64,000 nt of DNA from Gelatoporia subvermispora B (lineage: Eukaryota > Basidiomycota > Agaricomycetes > Polyporales > Gelatoporiaceae): positions 1,406,298-1,470,297 of the forward strand of contig KB445791.1 of assembly GCA_000320605.2 (NCBI GenBank). Reading direction: 5' to 3'. Position 1 is the first letter of the stretch. Every line of letters starts with the position of its first letter. Shown here piece by piece: positions 46,601 through 59,673 of the stretch. Under the pieces are notes generated by a model. That model searched no databases and was not told the DNA's origin. It saw nothing but the letters and a program-made list of their open reading frames with translations. Position numbers and translations under genes: made by a program.

Positions 46601-49600
46601 TGCTGTGTCTCAGCAAGTTCAGAGCATCCAGCAGGGTCTCGCGGCTCTGGTGAAGAACCCTAATATCGAGATTGAGTTGGTGGGTAAAAATGTCAAGATC
46701 AGCAAGAACATAGGTTCGTATAATAATCCAGAGGATTAGTCACACTCTCACTGACGCGGTTCTCGTAGGCATTTTCATTACGACGAACCCCAACTACGCA
46801 GGCCGTTCGCAACTGCCACCCAACTTGACTAAGCTCTTCCGACCGTGAGTGACTACCTCATATCGATATGTATCTTCAATATTGATCTCGAGATAGGATG
46901 GCCATGACACGACCCGATCGTGAGCTTATCGCACAAGTCATGCTGTTCTCACAAGGTTTCCGTACTGCCGAGTCGCTGGCTTCCAAGATTGTTCCATTCT
47001 TCAATTTGTGCGACGAGCAACTTTCCCCGCAACCGCACTATGACTTCGGTCTTCGTGCTCTGAAGGCTGTGTTGGCGAGCGCTGGTATTCTCAAGCGTGA
47101 ACGCTTGCAAAGCACACGCGAAGCCGAAGGCGAAGACGTAGGGGGCTTGTCTGATGCCGTCTCAGAGCAGGTCATCCTCATTCAAAGTGTCACTGAGACA
47201 ATTGTTCCGAAATTGGTCGCTGACGATGTTCCTCTGCTGACAAGGTATGTAAGAGTATCATTCACTGTGGTTCATAGCTAATGCCTTTGTGCAGTCTACT
47301 TGCCGACGTCTTCCCTGGCACTGACTATGTTCCGGTCAACTTGGATGCGCTCAGGGAGCAGATCAGCAAAGTCTGCGCCGAGCGTCGCCTGGTCGAGGGA
47401 GAGAAATGGATTGCCAAGATTCTCCAGCTCTACCAGATCCAGAAGATTCAGCATGGTCTGATGATGGTGGGTCCCTCCGGAAGTGGGAAGACGAATGCTT
47501 GGCAAGTCCTGTTGGCTGCGCTGGAACGACTTGACGGTATTGAGGGTGTCCCCTATGTCATCGATCCCAAGGCCATGGACAAGGATGCCCTGTATGGAAC
47601 ACTGGACCCAACCACTCGCGAATGGAATGATGGTCTGTTTACCCACACACTGCGTAAGATCGTCGATGACGTCCGTGGCGAGAGTGGCAAAAGACACTGG
47701 ATCATCTTCGACGGAGATGTCGATCCTGAGTGGGTCGAGAACTTGAACAGGTGATTGCACCGCTCGAGCGTGGGTTACAAATTGCTCACATAACTACGCA
47801 GCGTGTTGGACGACAACAAACTACTGACATTGCCGAACGGTGAACGTCTGAACCTCCCGCCAAATGTGCGCATCATGTTCGAAGTTGAGCATCTCAAGTA
47901 TGCCACCCTTGCGACAGTCAGTCGTTGTGGTATGATCTGGTTCAGCGAAGATGTCGTGGGACCGCCTATGAACTTCCGTCACTACCTCGATACATTGTCC
48001 ACGGCTCCTCTCGACGCCGAGGATGACGAGGCTGCGGAAGTCCCTGGCCGTCGATTAGATGCCCTTACTACGGACACTACCAACCTGGCCAACCTGGAGA
48101 GCCAAAAGCAAATTGCGACCATTCTCGAGCCGTACTTCGCCGAAGGCGATCTGGTCACTTCCGCTCTTCAGTTCGCCGAAAGCATTGAACATATTATGGA
48201 CTTCACTCCAACACGTGCCCTCAACACGCTGTTCTCTTTGGTCAACAAGACGGTCCGCAATGTCATCGAGTACAACATCCAGCACCCTGATTTCCCGCTT
48301 TCTCCTGAACGTGTCGAGCAGTACGTCACGAAGCGACTGCTTGTCAATATCATCTGGGCATTCTCCGGTGATGCTCGGCTGGAATTGCGATCGGAGATGG
48401 GCGACTTCTTGCGCAAGCACACTGGTATCGATCTTCCTCTTATGGGCCCTGGTGGCACATTGCTCGACTACGATGTACAAGTCAGCAGCGGAGAGTGGAC
48501 AGCTTGGCAGTCGAAGGTCCCTGTCATTGAGATCGAGGCGCACTCTGTTACAGCATCAGACGTTGTCGTCCCAACAATCGACACAGTGCGACACGAGGAG
48601 GTTCTCTACTCCTGGTTGTCGGAGCACAAGCCACTCTTGCTGTGCGGCCCTCCTGGTTCGGGTAAGACAATGACACTATTCAGTGCTCTTCGCAAGTTGC
48701 CAGATATGGAAGTCGTTGGCCTCAACTTCTCCAGTGCCACTACCCCCGAGCTAATCCTGAAGACATTCGAGCAGTACTGCGAGTACCGCAAGACCCCCAA
48801 TGGAGTTATCCTAGCACCAGTACAAATTGGTCGTTGGCTGGTTGTCTTTTGTGACGAGATCAACCTTCCCGCTACGGACAAGTATGGCACTCAACGGGTT
48901 ATCTCATTCATTCGCCAGCTGGTGGAATGCGGAGGTTTCTGGAGGACGTCCGATAAGGCATGGGTCAAGCTGGAGCGCATCCAATTCGTCGGAGCATGTA
49001 ATCCTCCAACAGACCCCGGACGTGTTCCTCTCAGCCATCGATTCCTCAGACATGCCCCACTCGTCATGGTCGATTATCCAGGAGAACTGTCGCTCAAACA
49101 GATCTATGGAACCTACAATAGGGGTATCCTGAAAGTCGTGCCAAGTCTCCGCACTTATGCCGAACCGCTTACGGATGCTATGGTCGCACTTTATCTCGCC
49201 TCCCAGAAGCGCTTCACAACAGACATTCAGGCTCACTACGTATACAGTCCTCGTGAACTTACTCGGTGGGTTCGTGGTGTCTACGAGGCGATCAAACCCC
49301 TGGAGACGCTCTCCGTCGAAGGCCTAGTTCGAGTATGGGCGCATGAAGCCTTACGTCTCTTCCAGGATCGTCTCGTGACTGAAGAAGAGAAGCGCTGGAC
49401 CGATGAGAGTATTGACAATGTCGCCATGGAACACTTCCCCACCATCAACCGTGACGAGGCGCTGTCTCGACCTATCTTGTTCTCCAACTGGACATCGAGG
49501 CATTACATTTCGGTTGACAGAGGTCTTCTTCGCGAATACACCAAGGCCCGTCTGAGGGTCTTCTACGAGGAAGAACTCGACGTTCCCCTCGTACTGTTCA

Positions 49601-52600
49601 ATGACGTGTTGGATCATGTTCTTCGTATCGACCGGGTATTCCGCCAAATCCAAGGTCACCTTCTACTGATTGGAGTGAGCGGAAGTGGCAAGGTGTGTGT
49701 TAACGGTGAGGCCGCAACAATTCTGCTGACTCGTTGTTCCAGACGACTCTGTCTCGCTTTGTGGCATGGATGAACGGCCTCAGCATCTTCCAAATCAAAG
49801 TCTCGAACAAATACACTGGAGAAGACTTTGACGAAGACCTTCGCACCGTGCTTCGACGAGCTGGATGCAAGGGCGAAAAAATCTGTTTCATCATGGACGA
49901 GTCAAACGTACTCGACTCTGGTTTCCTAGAGCGTATGAACACCCTGCTAGCAAACGCCGAGGTTCCCGGTCTGTTTGAGGGTGATGAGCATTCCGCCTTG
50001 ATGACCGCTTGCAAGGAGGGATCGCAACGTGACGGTCTCATGCTCGATTCGCACGAGGAGCTGTACCGTTGGTTCACACAGCAGGTCGCCAAAAACCTGC
50101 ATGTTGTCTTCACCATGAATCCCCCAGAGAACGGTCTAGCATCCCGAGCTGCGACGTCACCAGCCTTATTCAACCGTTGCGTCCTCGACTGGTTCGGCGA
50201 TTGGTCCGACCAGGCGTTCTACCAGGTTGGGATGGAGTTCACGAACACCCTCGACCTCGACCTACCCTCCTACAACCCTCCTGTCCACTTCCCGATTGCT
50301 TATCGTGAACTGTCGTTACCCCCTGTGCATCGCACTGCAGTGGTCAATGCTTTGGTCTTCGTGCATCAATCTCTTCATCAAATCAACCAACGTCTTAGCC
50401 GCCGACAAGGACGGTACAACTATGTCACACCTAGGCATTACCTGGACTTGTTGAGTTATTCCTGTCGTATGACACCCTTCTCCGCTAATCGATGCTTTCT
50501 AGCATCAACCACTACGTGCGGCTATACAACGAGAAACGCGAAGAACTGGAAGAGCAGCAACGGCACTTACATGTTGGCTTGGATAAGCTGCGTGATACAG
50601 TCACCCAGGTCGAGGAGCTGCGCAAGAGTCTCGCAATTAAGCGTTCGCAACTCAAGGCCAAGAACGCAGAAGCAAACGAGAAGTTGCAACGTATGGTTGC
50701 TGATCAGCAAGAAGCCGAGCAGAAGAAGGCTGCTTCCATCGAGATCCAGGCCGCGCTTGTTGAACAGGATCGCAAAATCGAACAGCGACGTGCCGTTGTC
50801 ATGGCGGACCTTGCAGATGCCGAGCCCGCCGTCCTCGATGCTCAAGCGGCTGTCAGCAATATCAAGAGGCAGCATTTACAGGAAGTCCGTACCATGGCCA
50901 ACCCTCCGGAAGCTGTCAAGCTTGCCATGGAATCAGTGTGCACCATTCTTGGTCACAAGATCGACAGTTGGCGTACCGTTCAGGGCCTCATTCGTAGGGA
51001 CGACTTCATCCAAAGTATCGTCAACTTCGACACGACGAACCGGATGACGAAACAACTGCGTGATGTCATGAAGAGAGACTTCTTGAGTCGCCCCTCGTTC
51101 AACTTCGAGACTGTCCAGCGGGCCAGTAAAGCTTGCGGTCCTCTCGTCAAGTGGGTCATTGCGCAAGTCCGGTTCTCGGAGATCTTGGACAAGGTCGAGC
51201 CTCTTCGGAATGAGGTCCAGTCCCTCGAGGATCAAGCTGAAAATACCAAGAAGCAAGCACAGATGATCATCACAATGATCACTGAACTGGAAGCCAGCAT
51301 TGCCAGGTACAAGGAGGAATACGCGGCGCTCATCCGAGAGACCCAAGCAATCCAGACAGAAATGGAGCGCGTGGAAAGCAAGGTCGAACGTAGCATGAAG
51401 TTGCTTGACAGCTTGTCATCGGAGAAGACCAGATGGGAGCTTGGTAGCCAGACATTCGACACAGAGATGGGTACCATTGTCGGCGATGTCGTACTCTGCG
51501 CAGCATTCCTCGCGTACGCTGGGTTCTTCGACCAGCAATACCGTGAGACGATGTGGCAGGAGTGGTCAAGCCATCTGGCAGAAGCAGGCATCAAGTACAA
51601 GACTGAACTTTCCCTCCCCGAATATCTGTCGACGGCCGACGACCGTCTCAGCTGGCAATCGAAATCTCTGCCTTCTGACAATCTCTGCACCGAGAATGCG
51701 ATCATGATTAAGCGATTCAGTCGATACCCGCTCATTATTGATCCGACAGGCCAGGCCACGACATTCTTACTCAACGAATACAAGGATCGCAAGATCACTG
51801 TGACGAGCTTCCTTGACGAGGCATTCCTGAAGGTCCTCGAAAGTGCGCTACGTTTCGGAAACACCCTTCTTATCCAAGATGTTGAACATCTGGACCCGAT
51901 CCTCAACCCTGTCCTCAACAAGGAAATTCGCAGGACTGGCGGACGTGTTCTCATACGCCTTGGCAACCAAGATATTGACTTCTCCCCATCGTTCACGATG
52001 TTCCTCGCGACGCGCGATCCGTCCGTGGAGTTCTCCCCCGACATTTGCAGCAGAGTAACATTTGTCAACTTTACGATGACGAGGAGTAGTCTGCAGAGCC
52101 AGTCCTTAGATCAGGTTCTGAAGGTTGAGCGCCCCGACATCGAGAGAAAGCGCACTGACCTCATGAAGATGCAAGGAGAGTTCCGCTTGCGACTGCGGAC
52201 TCTCGAAAAATTGCTGCTGCAGGCGCTGAATGAGTCTAGTGGTAATATCTTGGACGACGATAAGGTCATTGACACTCTGGAGACCCTCAAGAGAGAGGCG
52301 GCGGTAATTACTCGCAAAGTGGAAGAAACCGACGTGGTCATGAAAGAGGTCGAAGAGGTGACCGCCGAATACTCGCCTCTGGCACAAGCATGCAGCTCCG
52401 TATTCTTCATTCTAGAGCAGCTAAACCTAGTCAACCACTTCTATCAGTTCTCTCTTAGGTTTTTCCTCGATATCTTCGACTATGTCCTGCACCACAATCC
52501 CAATCTCAAGAATATTGCCGATCATCACCGCCGTAGAGAGATCTTGCTGGATGATCTCTTCCTCACTGTATATAAGAGAACCTCGCGAGCCCTTCTGCAT

Positions 52601-55111
52601 CGCGATCACGTCATGCTCGCTGTGTTGCTCGCTCAAGTCAAACTACGAGGAGTCGAGGAAATAACAGAAGAACTCGAGTTCTTGCTTGAGAGTGGAGATG
52701 GCGCGGCAGCTGCAGCATTGGGCAACCCCTCGGTGCAAAGCAGTATACTTTCCATCGATCAAGCAACACGACTAGAACACTACGCCAGGAACCCTATGTT
52801 CAAGCCGGTTCTGACGCATTTCCTAGAGCACGAAGCTGACTGGGTGCCGTTCCTCGAGTCGAGCAGCCCAGAGACCTGCGTACCTGCTGCATGGGACCCG
52901 TCGTCTCGTAAGTTCGCATCCTCAGTCCCTCTTCCAGTCACTTACGTGTCTCCAGCGGTTACCGAGTCGATCCGTCGTATGACCGTCATTAAGTGTTTGC
53001 GGCCGGATCGCCTGTTGCAAGCGACAGCGGCGTTCGTGAGAGCTGTATTTGAGAAGGATGTGTCCGCTGAATCGGCCTACGATCTCGGCGCCATGGTCAC
53101 AGACGAAGTGATGCCTGCTACACCGCTATCATTAGTCTCTGTACCCGGATACGACGCCAGCTACCGTGTGGACAACCTCGTGCAGAACATGAACGTCCGG
53201 TGCACACCCGTCGCTATGGGTTCTCAAGAGGGCTTCACTTTGGCTGATCAGGCCATCGCAATGGCCGCTCGCCAAGGCTCATGGGTCCTGCTTAAGAATG
53301 TACACCTCGCGCCATCATGGCTCGGCCAGCTCGAGAAGAAGCTTCATACTTTGAATCCACACCGTAACTTCCGACTTTTCCTCACTATGGAGGCAAATCC
53401 CAGTATCCCTGTCAACATCCTTCGCCAATCCCGCATCATAATGAACGAGCCTCCCCCCGGTATCAAAGCGAATCTCTCGGACTCGTTGCGCAGCATTCCC
53501 ACCGCTCGTCTGTCTCAAGGCCCGGCAGAGAAGGCCCGTCTGTATTTCTTGTTGGCTTGGTTCCATGCCGTCGTGCAAGAGCGTCTCCGTTATGTCCCGC
53601 TCGGTTGGAGCAAAGTCTACGACTTCAACGACTCCGATATGGCAGCGGCCTTCAACACGATCGATGCATGGCTCAACTCCATCGCCAAGGGGCGCGCCAA
53701 CGTTGACCCAGCAGCCATTCCTTGGGACGCTATCAGAACGCTCATCAAGCAGTCAATCTATGGTGGACGCGTTGATAGTGACTTCGATCAGAAGATCTTG
53801 GACTCTTTCGTCGACGCTCTATTCACACCCTCCGCGTACAATGTCAATTTCGACCTCGTGCCCAGCAACTCTGGACATGAAGTCTTGGGTGTCCCTGATG
53901 GGACGAAGTTGGAACACTTCTTGACTTGGGTGCAAGGTCTTCCCGAGCGAGAACCACCAGCATGGCTGAGTCTTCCGCCCACTGCGGAGCGTGTCATTGC
54001 TGTTGCACAAGGTGAGATTGTTGGGGTTATTCATGTTGTGCCTGTCTGACGGTCCCGCAGGTAATGAGTTGCTTGGCAAGCTGCGCAAGATGCGTATGCT
54101 CGCAGATGACGAAGACGAAGTGGCGGCAGCCAGCACGAAGGGACAGACTACCCAACAACCTGCCTGGATGAGACAGCTACACGAACGGTGCCGTGAATGG
54201 CTCGGTCAGCTGCCCGATGTCAGTACCAAACCATCTATATCCTCTTCGTCACATCTCACAAGCAAGTATACAGACTTTCAATACCTTGCAGAAACAGAGT
54301 GGCGACAATCAAGATCCTCTGTATCGCCTGTTCTACCGCGAGGGTAGCATCGGCAGCAAACTTCTTGGCCAAGTTCGCAGGGATCTTGCCGATGTCATCA
54401 AGGTGTGCGAGGGCGTGCTCAAGCAGACCAACCATCTGCGTACATTGATGAGTTCCCTGACGAAAGGTATGCACCTAAACCTTCTCCCTTGAACTTAGTT
54501 CCTCATGATTGCGCTAGGCACCATCCCGACCCACTGGCGCCGCTACAAGGTGCCCAAGGCGATGGCGGTCTCTGAGTGGATTCCCAATTTCGCCCGCCGT
54601 TTGACACAGTTGGATCACATCGCGACCCTCGACATCCTCAACAATGTAGAGGTGTGGCTCGGCGGGCTCTTCTTCCCGGAGGCGTACATCACTGCCACAC
54701 GCCAAGCAATCGCTCACAGGAAGAAATGGAGTCTTGAGACATTGCACTTAAAGCTCGACATCGACAGAGTCAATGACCCAAGCGCTTTCATCATTGATGG
54801 TGAGTGTCTCGTAACCTCCTCGTACGTATCTGAAGTTGCTGACGTTGTGGATTTAAGGTCTTGTTTTGGATGGCGCAGCATGGGAGGTAGACAAGCTCGC
54901 ACTGAACAACGGCGACTCCGTCAGATTGAACCCCTCACAAATCCGTTGGGTGCAAGCCGAAGACGCGACGACGACCGAGAACACTGTGAACTTGCCGATC
55001 TATCTCAACAATGATCGCGGTGACGTTCTATTTACCGTGGATCTACCATTCGTTGCCGAGGAGTGTGCATTAGTGGCGACCAGGGCTGTGTGCTTGACCG
55101 CTGGCGGTTAG
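43699..55111 (+). CDS. dhc2: Cytoplasmic dynein heavy chain, motor subunit of a split dynein (dhc2-type)
   Basis: Minus-end-directed microtubule motor, about 3,500 residues, beginning in the linker region of ordinary heavy chains (about residue 1130 of the human protein). The start ATGGAG is a 6-nt coding exon. After splicing it reads LLAPSN, then [20 protein letters not shown], then [20 protein letters not shown]. The linker covers about 44090-46150. P-loops are GPAGTGKTES (AAA1, 46361, split by an intron), GPSGSGKT (AAA2, 47470), GPPGSGKT (AAA3, 48646) and GVSGSGKTT (AAA4, 49673, split by an intron). AAA1 has Walker [14 protein letters not shown]4 has [20 protein letters not shown]. The antiparallel stalk and microtubule-binding domain lie at about 50500-51430, AAA5 and AAA6 at 51450-53990. 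The C-terminal domain ends AVCLTAGG (stop 55111). Agaricomycetes are known to encode the tail separately (dhc1 in Schizophyllum commune); no tail sequence is present here. Confidence 0.96.
50530..51430 (+). other. Dynein stalk and microtubule-binding domain
   Basis: Within the dynein gene. Coiled coil CC1 (from [20 protein letters not shown] to [10 protein letters not shown]), a globular tip ([18 protein letters not shown]... to [20 protein letters not shown]) and coiled coil CC2 ([20 protein letters not shown] onward) follow in the normal order between AAA4 and AAA5. The motor is therefore complete on this polypeptide, unlike the U. maydis split, which falls inside the motor. Confidence 0.9.
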
Positions 55112-55282
55112 GGGAGGATGTGATCTATTTAGACGTTTTCTAGATTCTGGAACATACCCGCATGCACCACATACCGTACATACCTGCCACTCATTTTGTA
55201 ATTGTCGATCTTATGCATTTCACGCTTTCACGATTCGCATATTTGCACTCAGTCACTGGAGACTGAACAAAGTCTTGTCCAT

Positions 55283-56463
55283 TCATGAAGTGATTTCAAC
55301 TGCGCTACCAGCGGCAATCTCTAGTAATTTCCATTCGACTTCTATGCCTTGCTTCTTAAAGATCTTCCGAGCATCTTCAGCAATCGCCTCGTATCCCCCG
55401 GTGGCAAGCGCAAGAATGGTTGGCCCTGCCCCCGAGAGACATATGCCCAACAGACCAGGATGACTCGAAGGAGTGATTTCGGAAGTAACTTCAGGTAATC
55501 CTGGGATCTGCGTGTAAGAATAAGTGAGATAGATGAAATACTCGGGACACGGTGATCGGCACGTACCAAGGCTTTCCGATATGGCTGGTGCACGCGATCT
55601 TTCATCGCCTCATAAATCAGCTCCGGATCAGGCGGTGTCTGCCCAAGTGCGGTGGTCAACACTGCTAGGCGTTGCAGATTGAACACCTAGAACAAAATGA
55701 GACTCTCGCACATGCAGGTATACAGATGCGCTAAATGTACCAGGTCTTTCCGAGAGTATGATACAGGCAGAACTTCCCGGGCCTTTGCCGTGCTTAGCTC
55801 GAACTGCGGGATAATTGCCACGGCCCGGATGCTTTCTGACCATCCAAAGCGCACATAGTGGCCAATACCAAGCGGGGGTTGTGGAGGGTTCAGACCCCAC
55901 TCTTCGCCTGCGTCTGGCGGGTACTCCGGGAGAACCTCACTGAGAGGTACACTTGCAGCCTCCGTGGCTGCGGCATCGAGCTCTCGGAGGTACGAGCCTA
56001 CGAACCCTCCAACAAGTGCAGCCGTGACATTATCCGGATGGCGCTCGACCATCAGAGCAAAGTCCAGCATACGCTCTTTTGAAAGTCCCAGCTCTCCGAG
56101 CTCATTGCCTAGCAGCACTCCCGCGACCACCGCTGCGCCGGAAGAGCCAAGTCCGCGCCCGAACGGGATCTGGTTTGCCGCATGGATAGAGAGTCCGCTT
56201 GGGAACGTACGGATGTCGTGGCAGCGCAGCACATAGAGCGCAACGCGGGTGGTGAGATTTTTGTACGCATCAAGTGGGACCTCGTCCGCTCCCTCGCCTG
56301 AGTAGGTGATTGCTGGCGGACCCGCGGGTGCAGTAGGGTCAATTCGTACGGATAGGGTTAGGTGAAGCGAGAGGGAGAGCCCGACAACATCGAAGCCGGG
56401 GCCGATATTGGCAGAGGTCGCTGGGACACGGATAGCAAACGACCGTGGACTCGTCGAGGACAT
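55283..56463 (-). CDS. THR1: Homoserine kinase
   Basis: GHMP-family kinase that phosphorylates L-homoserine in threonine biosynthesis in the cytosol. Starts MSSTSPRSFAIRVPATSANI, followed by GPGFDVVGLSLSL; an in-frame ATG at 56526 would add 21 residues and is less likely. The ATP-binding signature is IPFGRGLGSSGAAVVAGVLL. Further conserved parts are ERHPDNVTAALVGGFVGSYL, KAREVLPVSYSRKDL and, after an intron, VFNLQRLAVLTTALGQTPPD. The last exon begins IPGLPEVTSEITPSSHPGLL and carries GICLSGAGPTILALATGG, ending GSAVEITS (stop 55283). Three exons and about 360 residues match fungal Thr1. Converges with dynein, with about 170 bp between stop codons. Confidence 0.95.
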
Positions 56464-56877
56464 CGCGGAGAGGAGGCACGCGAGCTCCTTGGCGCCGCCG
56501 TGGGCCACGTCGAGGACATGACTCACCGCTACGTCGTCGTTGACTCGACCATATCAGATGAACTCGGTGACATCTCGGTACTTGAGAAGGGTCAATGCCA
56601 CCGTAAGTCGAGACACTCGTAATATTCACACTCGGCCGATTTGGTAGAATGTAACCAGCACTAGCAGACCTGCCCATTAGCGCACAAGTATGCGGCGACC
56701 AAGCTACCAGTACATGAATGCAAAATAAAGTACATCTTCGACAATCCCGATAATGTCGTAAATCATATCGATACAAATGCAAGTGCGCTCGCAGAGCTGC
56801 ACATCAATCCCTCACTGAACCGTGAAGCTGTGAAATAGGGTAAGACATCGACCACGAGCATAGCTAGGAGTCACTCA
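56464..56877. other. Intergenic region upstream of THR1
   Basis: About 410 bp holding the THR1 promoter and the 3' end of the neighbouring gene on the same strand... the latter lies to the right and ends at 56878. No other feature seen. Confidence 0.4.
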
Positions 56878-58194
56878 CTAGACCATATCGTCGAGAGTAC
56901 CGTGCTGAGCAATCGGAGCAAGGGCAGGCTGGTGGTTTGCCGCAGTGTTGATTGAGGCCAGGCGGTACGCACCGGCAGGAAGGCCACCGGCCACAGTCGC
57001 AGTCAGCATACCGTTTTGCGCCGCATCGTTGAGACCCTTGAAGAAAGCGAACTTGGTCGGATCTGTGGGCTGCGTCTGAGAGATTGAACTGAGCTGCTCG
57101 ATCACGACGTGCGAGTGGCCCTGGATGTTGCCCGACTTGCCGAGCTGCTGTGGCGCCGAGAAGTAGTTCTCATCCGCGTTCACGAAGAAGCCCGTGTCGA
57201 GGTTCGAGATGGCCATCTGGATCGTGAAGTTCTCGTTCGCGGGGATTGTGTCCATGTTCATCGGGCTGGCAAACTTGGACGACGGCATGTTGGTGGTGGC
57301 CGGAATCATGCCCATCGGCGCCGGATTGCAGGAGCCAGTCTTGATCTGCTGCCCGTTCGTGATAGGAAGCTGCGGAACGGTGGCGCAGAAGTTGATGAAG
57401 TTGTTCGACGACGTCAGGGACGCGACCTGCCCGGCCGTAGGCCTGCAAGACACAGGGCATTAAATGGGGTCCCAGACATCCATTAGTTTGTGCTCACTGA
57501 TCCTGGCCATTGTTCTCGAAACCCTGTGCGATGACAGAGCTGAGCAGGGTCAAAGACGACTGCGCATCGCCACTACTGGTGCCGTTGCTGCCGCTGTTGC
57601 CATCGCTTCCCGTAGCGGAGCCATTGCCTGAATTATTGCCACCTTTCGCGCTCGCACTAGCGGCAGGCTGTGATATACATGAGGTGTGGTACTAAGGAAT
57701 GCAGTCGAGAGGCATACCGCAGAGGTACTTGAAGAAGAGCTACCGGCAGACGTAGCCCCGGTAGCAGCAATACGAGCATCACGGTCGGATGAGGTGGTAC
57801 AAGTAATGCTGGTACCAGCAGAGTTGACCAAAGGAAGCGCAGCGCAGCTGGGTGCCGGAGTGAGTACACGTATGGGGTCAAAGCTCTTGGATAAACATAC
57901 ACCAAGGTCGGCGCGCACGCTTGCAGGACAAATTTCCCGCTCACACATTGCGCAAACTGGCTGTTTACACAGGCATCCTCTCCAGCAGTACAAGGAGAAT
58001 CAGGCGTCAAAGATGCGAACTTCTGGCTGTACCATAGCTGAGCGGCGACCACAACTGGATATGGCGCCAAACACTTACTTGAGCGCAATCGCGTCCTCGC
58101 CGTTCTGAAGGGTGAAACTGGCACGCGGAACATAGCGCGGCATCGCAGATGCGGTAAGAGAGAACGAAAGAGCTATAAAGACGGAGAACTTCAT
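56878..58194 (-). CDS. Secreted glycoprotein with CBM19-like cysteine motif
   Basis: Extracellular protein of a family common in agaricomycetes and often labelled macrofage-activating glycoprotein. The start at 58194 gives MKFSVFIALSFSLTASA, a clear signal peptide, then RASFTLQNGEDAIALK. After an intron, KFASLTPDSPCTAGEDACVN, then SQFAQCVSGKFVLQAC with CAALPLVN forms a CBM19-like (chitin-binding) cysteine pattern. A Ser/Gly-rich linker with several Asn-x-Ser/Thr sites follows (57600-57760). Then the conserved domain: GDAQSSLTLLSSVIAQGFEN, LTSSNNFINFCATVPQLPIT, NGQQIKTGSCNPAPMGMIPA, ENYFSAPQQLG and GHSHVVIEQLSS. It ends in a segment with AGAYRLASINTAANHQPALA and QHGTLDDMV (stop 56878). No GPI or TM signal is obvious. 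The carbohydrate target is inferred from the motif only. Confidence 0.88.
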
Positions 58195-59673
58195 AGTGCA
58201 GGCAGTCTAGATACTATCAATACAGGACGAGGAAAGTGAGTTGCTCGGGCGAGTTGGACACCAGGTCAGAACAAGAACACCAAGTAGGCTAGCAAACGAT
58301 CCCGGATCGTCAAGTAGGGACAGTGAGGGGGAGAGAAGGGAAAGAGTGGGGGGTGAGCTCAAGCAGAGATGAGGCCGTACATACCGTGCGGGGATTCTTA
58401 TATTCGGCCAGAGTGGCCCTTCACATGTCTCGTGGAGTTAGCACGAGACATAATATTAGCTGCCCCTGACGCTGGCATGGCAAGAAATAGCTTGAGCGGA
58501 AGAACAATGAAGTGCATTTTGGCTTTACAACCCGGTGGTAACAACAATGGGCTCCAGAACGGCTTCGCAAAAGGTCGGGCGCTAGTCAGCTTGGGCGTTG
58601 CCGAGCCGCTGCCGCCCGGCCAAATGCAGTCGGCAACCGCTTGCGCTGTTCGTCGCCCTCAGCGAGACTTCGTTGCACGAGGATCGGCGAGGAACACATG
58701 CTCGCCATCATCTCATTTGTTTGTCTTGGTGACAGTAGGCAAGATGCTCGTGATCTCAGTGAGGGTAAAGCTGCTGTTGCACTACGGGCGAGGCGGCCGA
58801 GAATTCGAAGGTTGCTGCACCATGCGTGTCTTGTTAGCTTAGGGTGAAAGCTGCATGGCCACACCCAGGTCTTCGGCGAAGACGCCGAAGCATCTCAGAG
58901 TTGCTCAGCACTGCCGAAGCTTGTGCTTTGGATTACTCTTGTAGCATTGGATTTGTGGCCATGACATGACTCCATTTTCGGAAGTGTCACTTGAGGACGA
59001 TATTGTTATTCAACACGACTTCCTAACCGCACAAGACTTCGCTGACATATGTAGTTGTCTTGCCCTGCAAGTCATGAGCACTCGAAAGATGGAATAATGA
59101 AGCGAGATTCATGCGGATACAAGTATTCCATGGGCTGACAGTAACACTGCGCCTTGAGCGTTCCGACGCCGCATTGGCAGATCAATGCGAATAGTGTCTG
59201 TGGGTGTAGAAGACTTCCGCACGAGCTACCCAAGGCCAGAATGCTATGGTAGGCGTGTGGAAGAAGTAGGGTGAGAAGCAATGCTGATTGACGTGCGCTC
59301 ACTAGTAGACGATCAGTTCATCCCGTACCCTGTAGCGCTGGCCATAGCCCCCTTACATGCGCTTGAATCGCACCATCCTAGCTCACCGCATACCCAGTAC
59401 GTATCTCTGAGCAGCGTTTATGAACAATCCGAAGCGACTCTTTGTACAGGCCAGCAGACTTTCTGCTGGGATTTTGAAGGCTCCATAGCACATACTTCCA
59501 GTGCATACGATCACTGCAGGCATCATCATCGCATTATTTAGTTTGTTCCGACACAATCGCATGAAGCATGTATAGTTCGGTTGCCTCCGTGTGGAGACAT
59601 CTAGCGCTGCCCTTGTACTCCTGAGAGGCAGTCGACTCTTTAGAACGCTCTTCACTTCTGTGCCAACGCACAC
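58195..59673. other. Intergenic region, about 1.5 kb
   Basis: Separates the divergent glycoprotein and F-box genes. A 157-codon open frame (plus 58369-58842) has no recognisable features and is not called. A perfect 8-bp inverted repeat with a 4-nt spacer lies at 58871-58890 (CTTCGGCG-AAGA-CGCCGAAG). Both promoters must lie here. Confidence 0.45.

Noticed and set aside
51232..52068. 278-codon minus-strand open frame inside dynein
   Set aside because: Antisense shadow of strongly conserved dynein coding sequence; no domain of its own.
58369..58842. 157-codon plus-strand open frame
   Set aside because: No recognisable features; it lies in the promoter region between two divergent genes.
58871..58890. 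Perfect 8-bp inverted repeat with a 4-nt spacer
   Set aside because: A single short palindrome is expected by chance in a region of this size and is not linked to any terminator or RNA gene.
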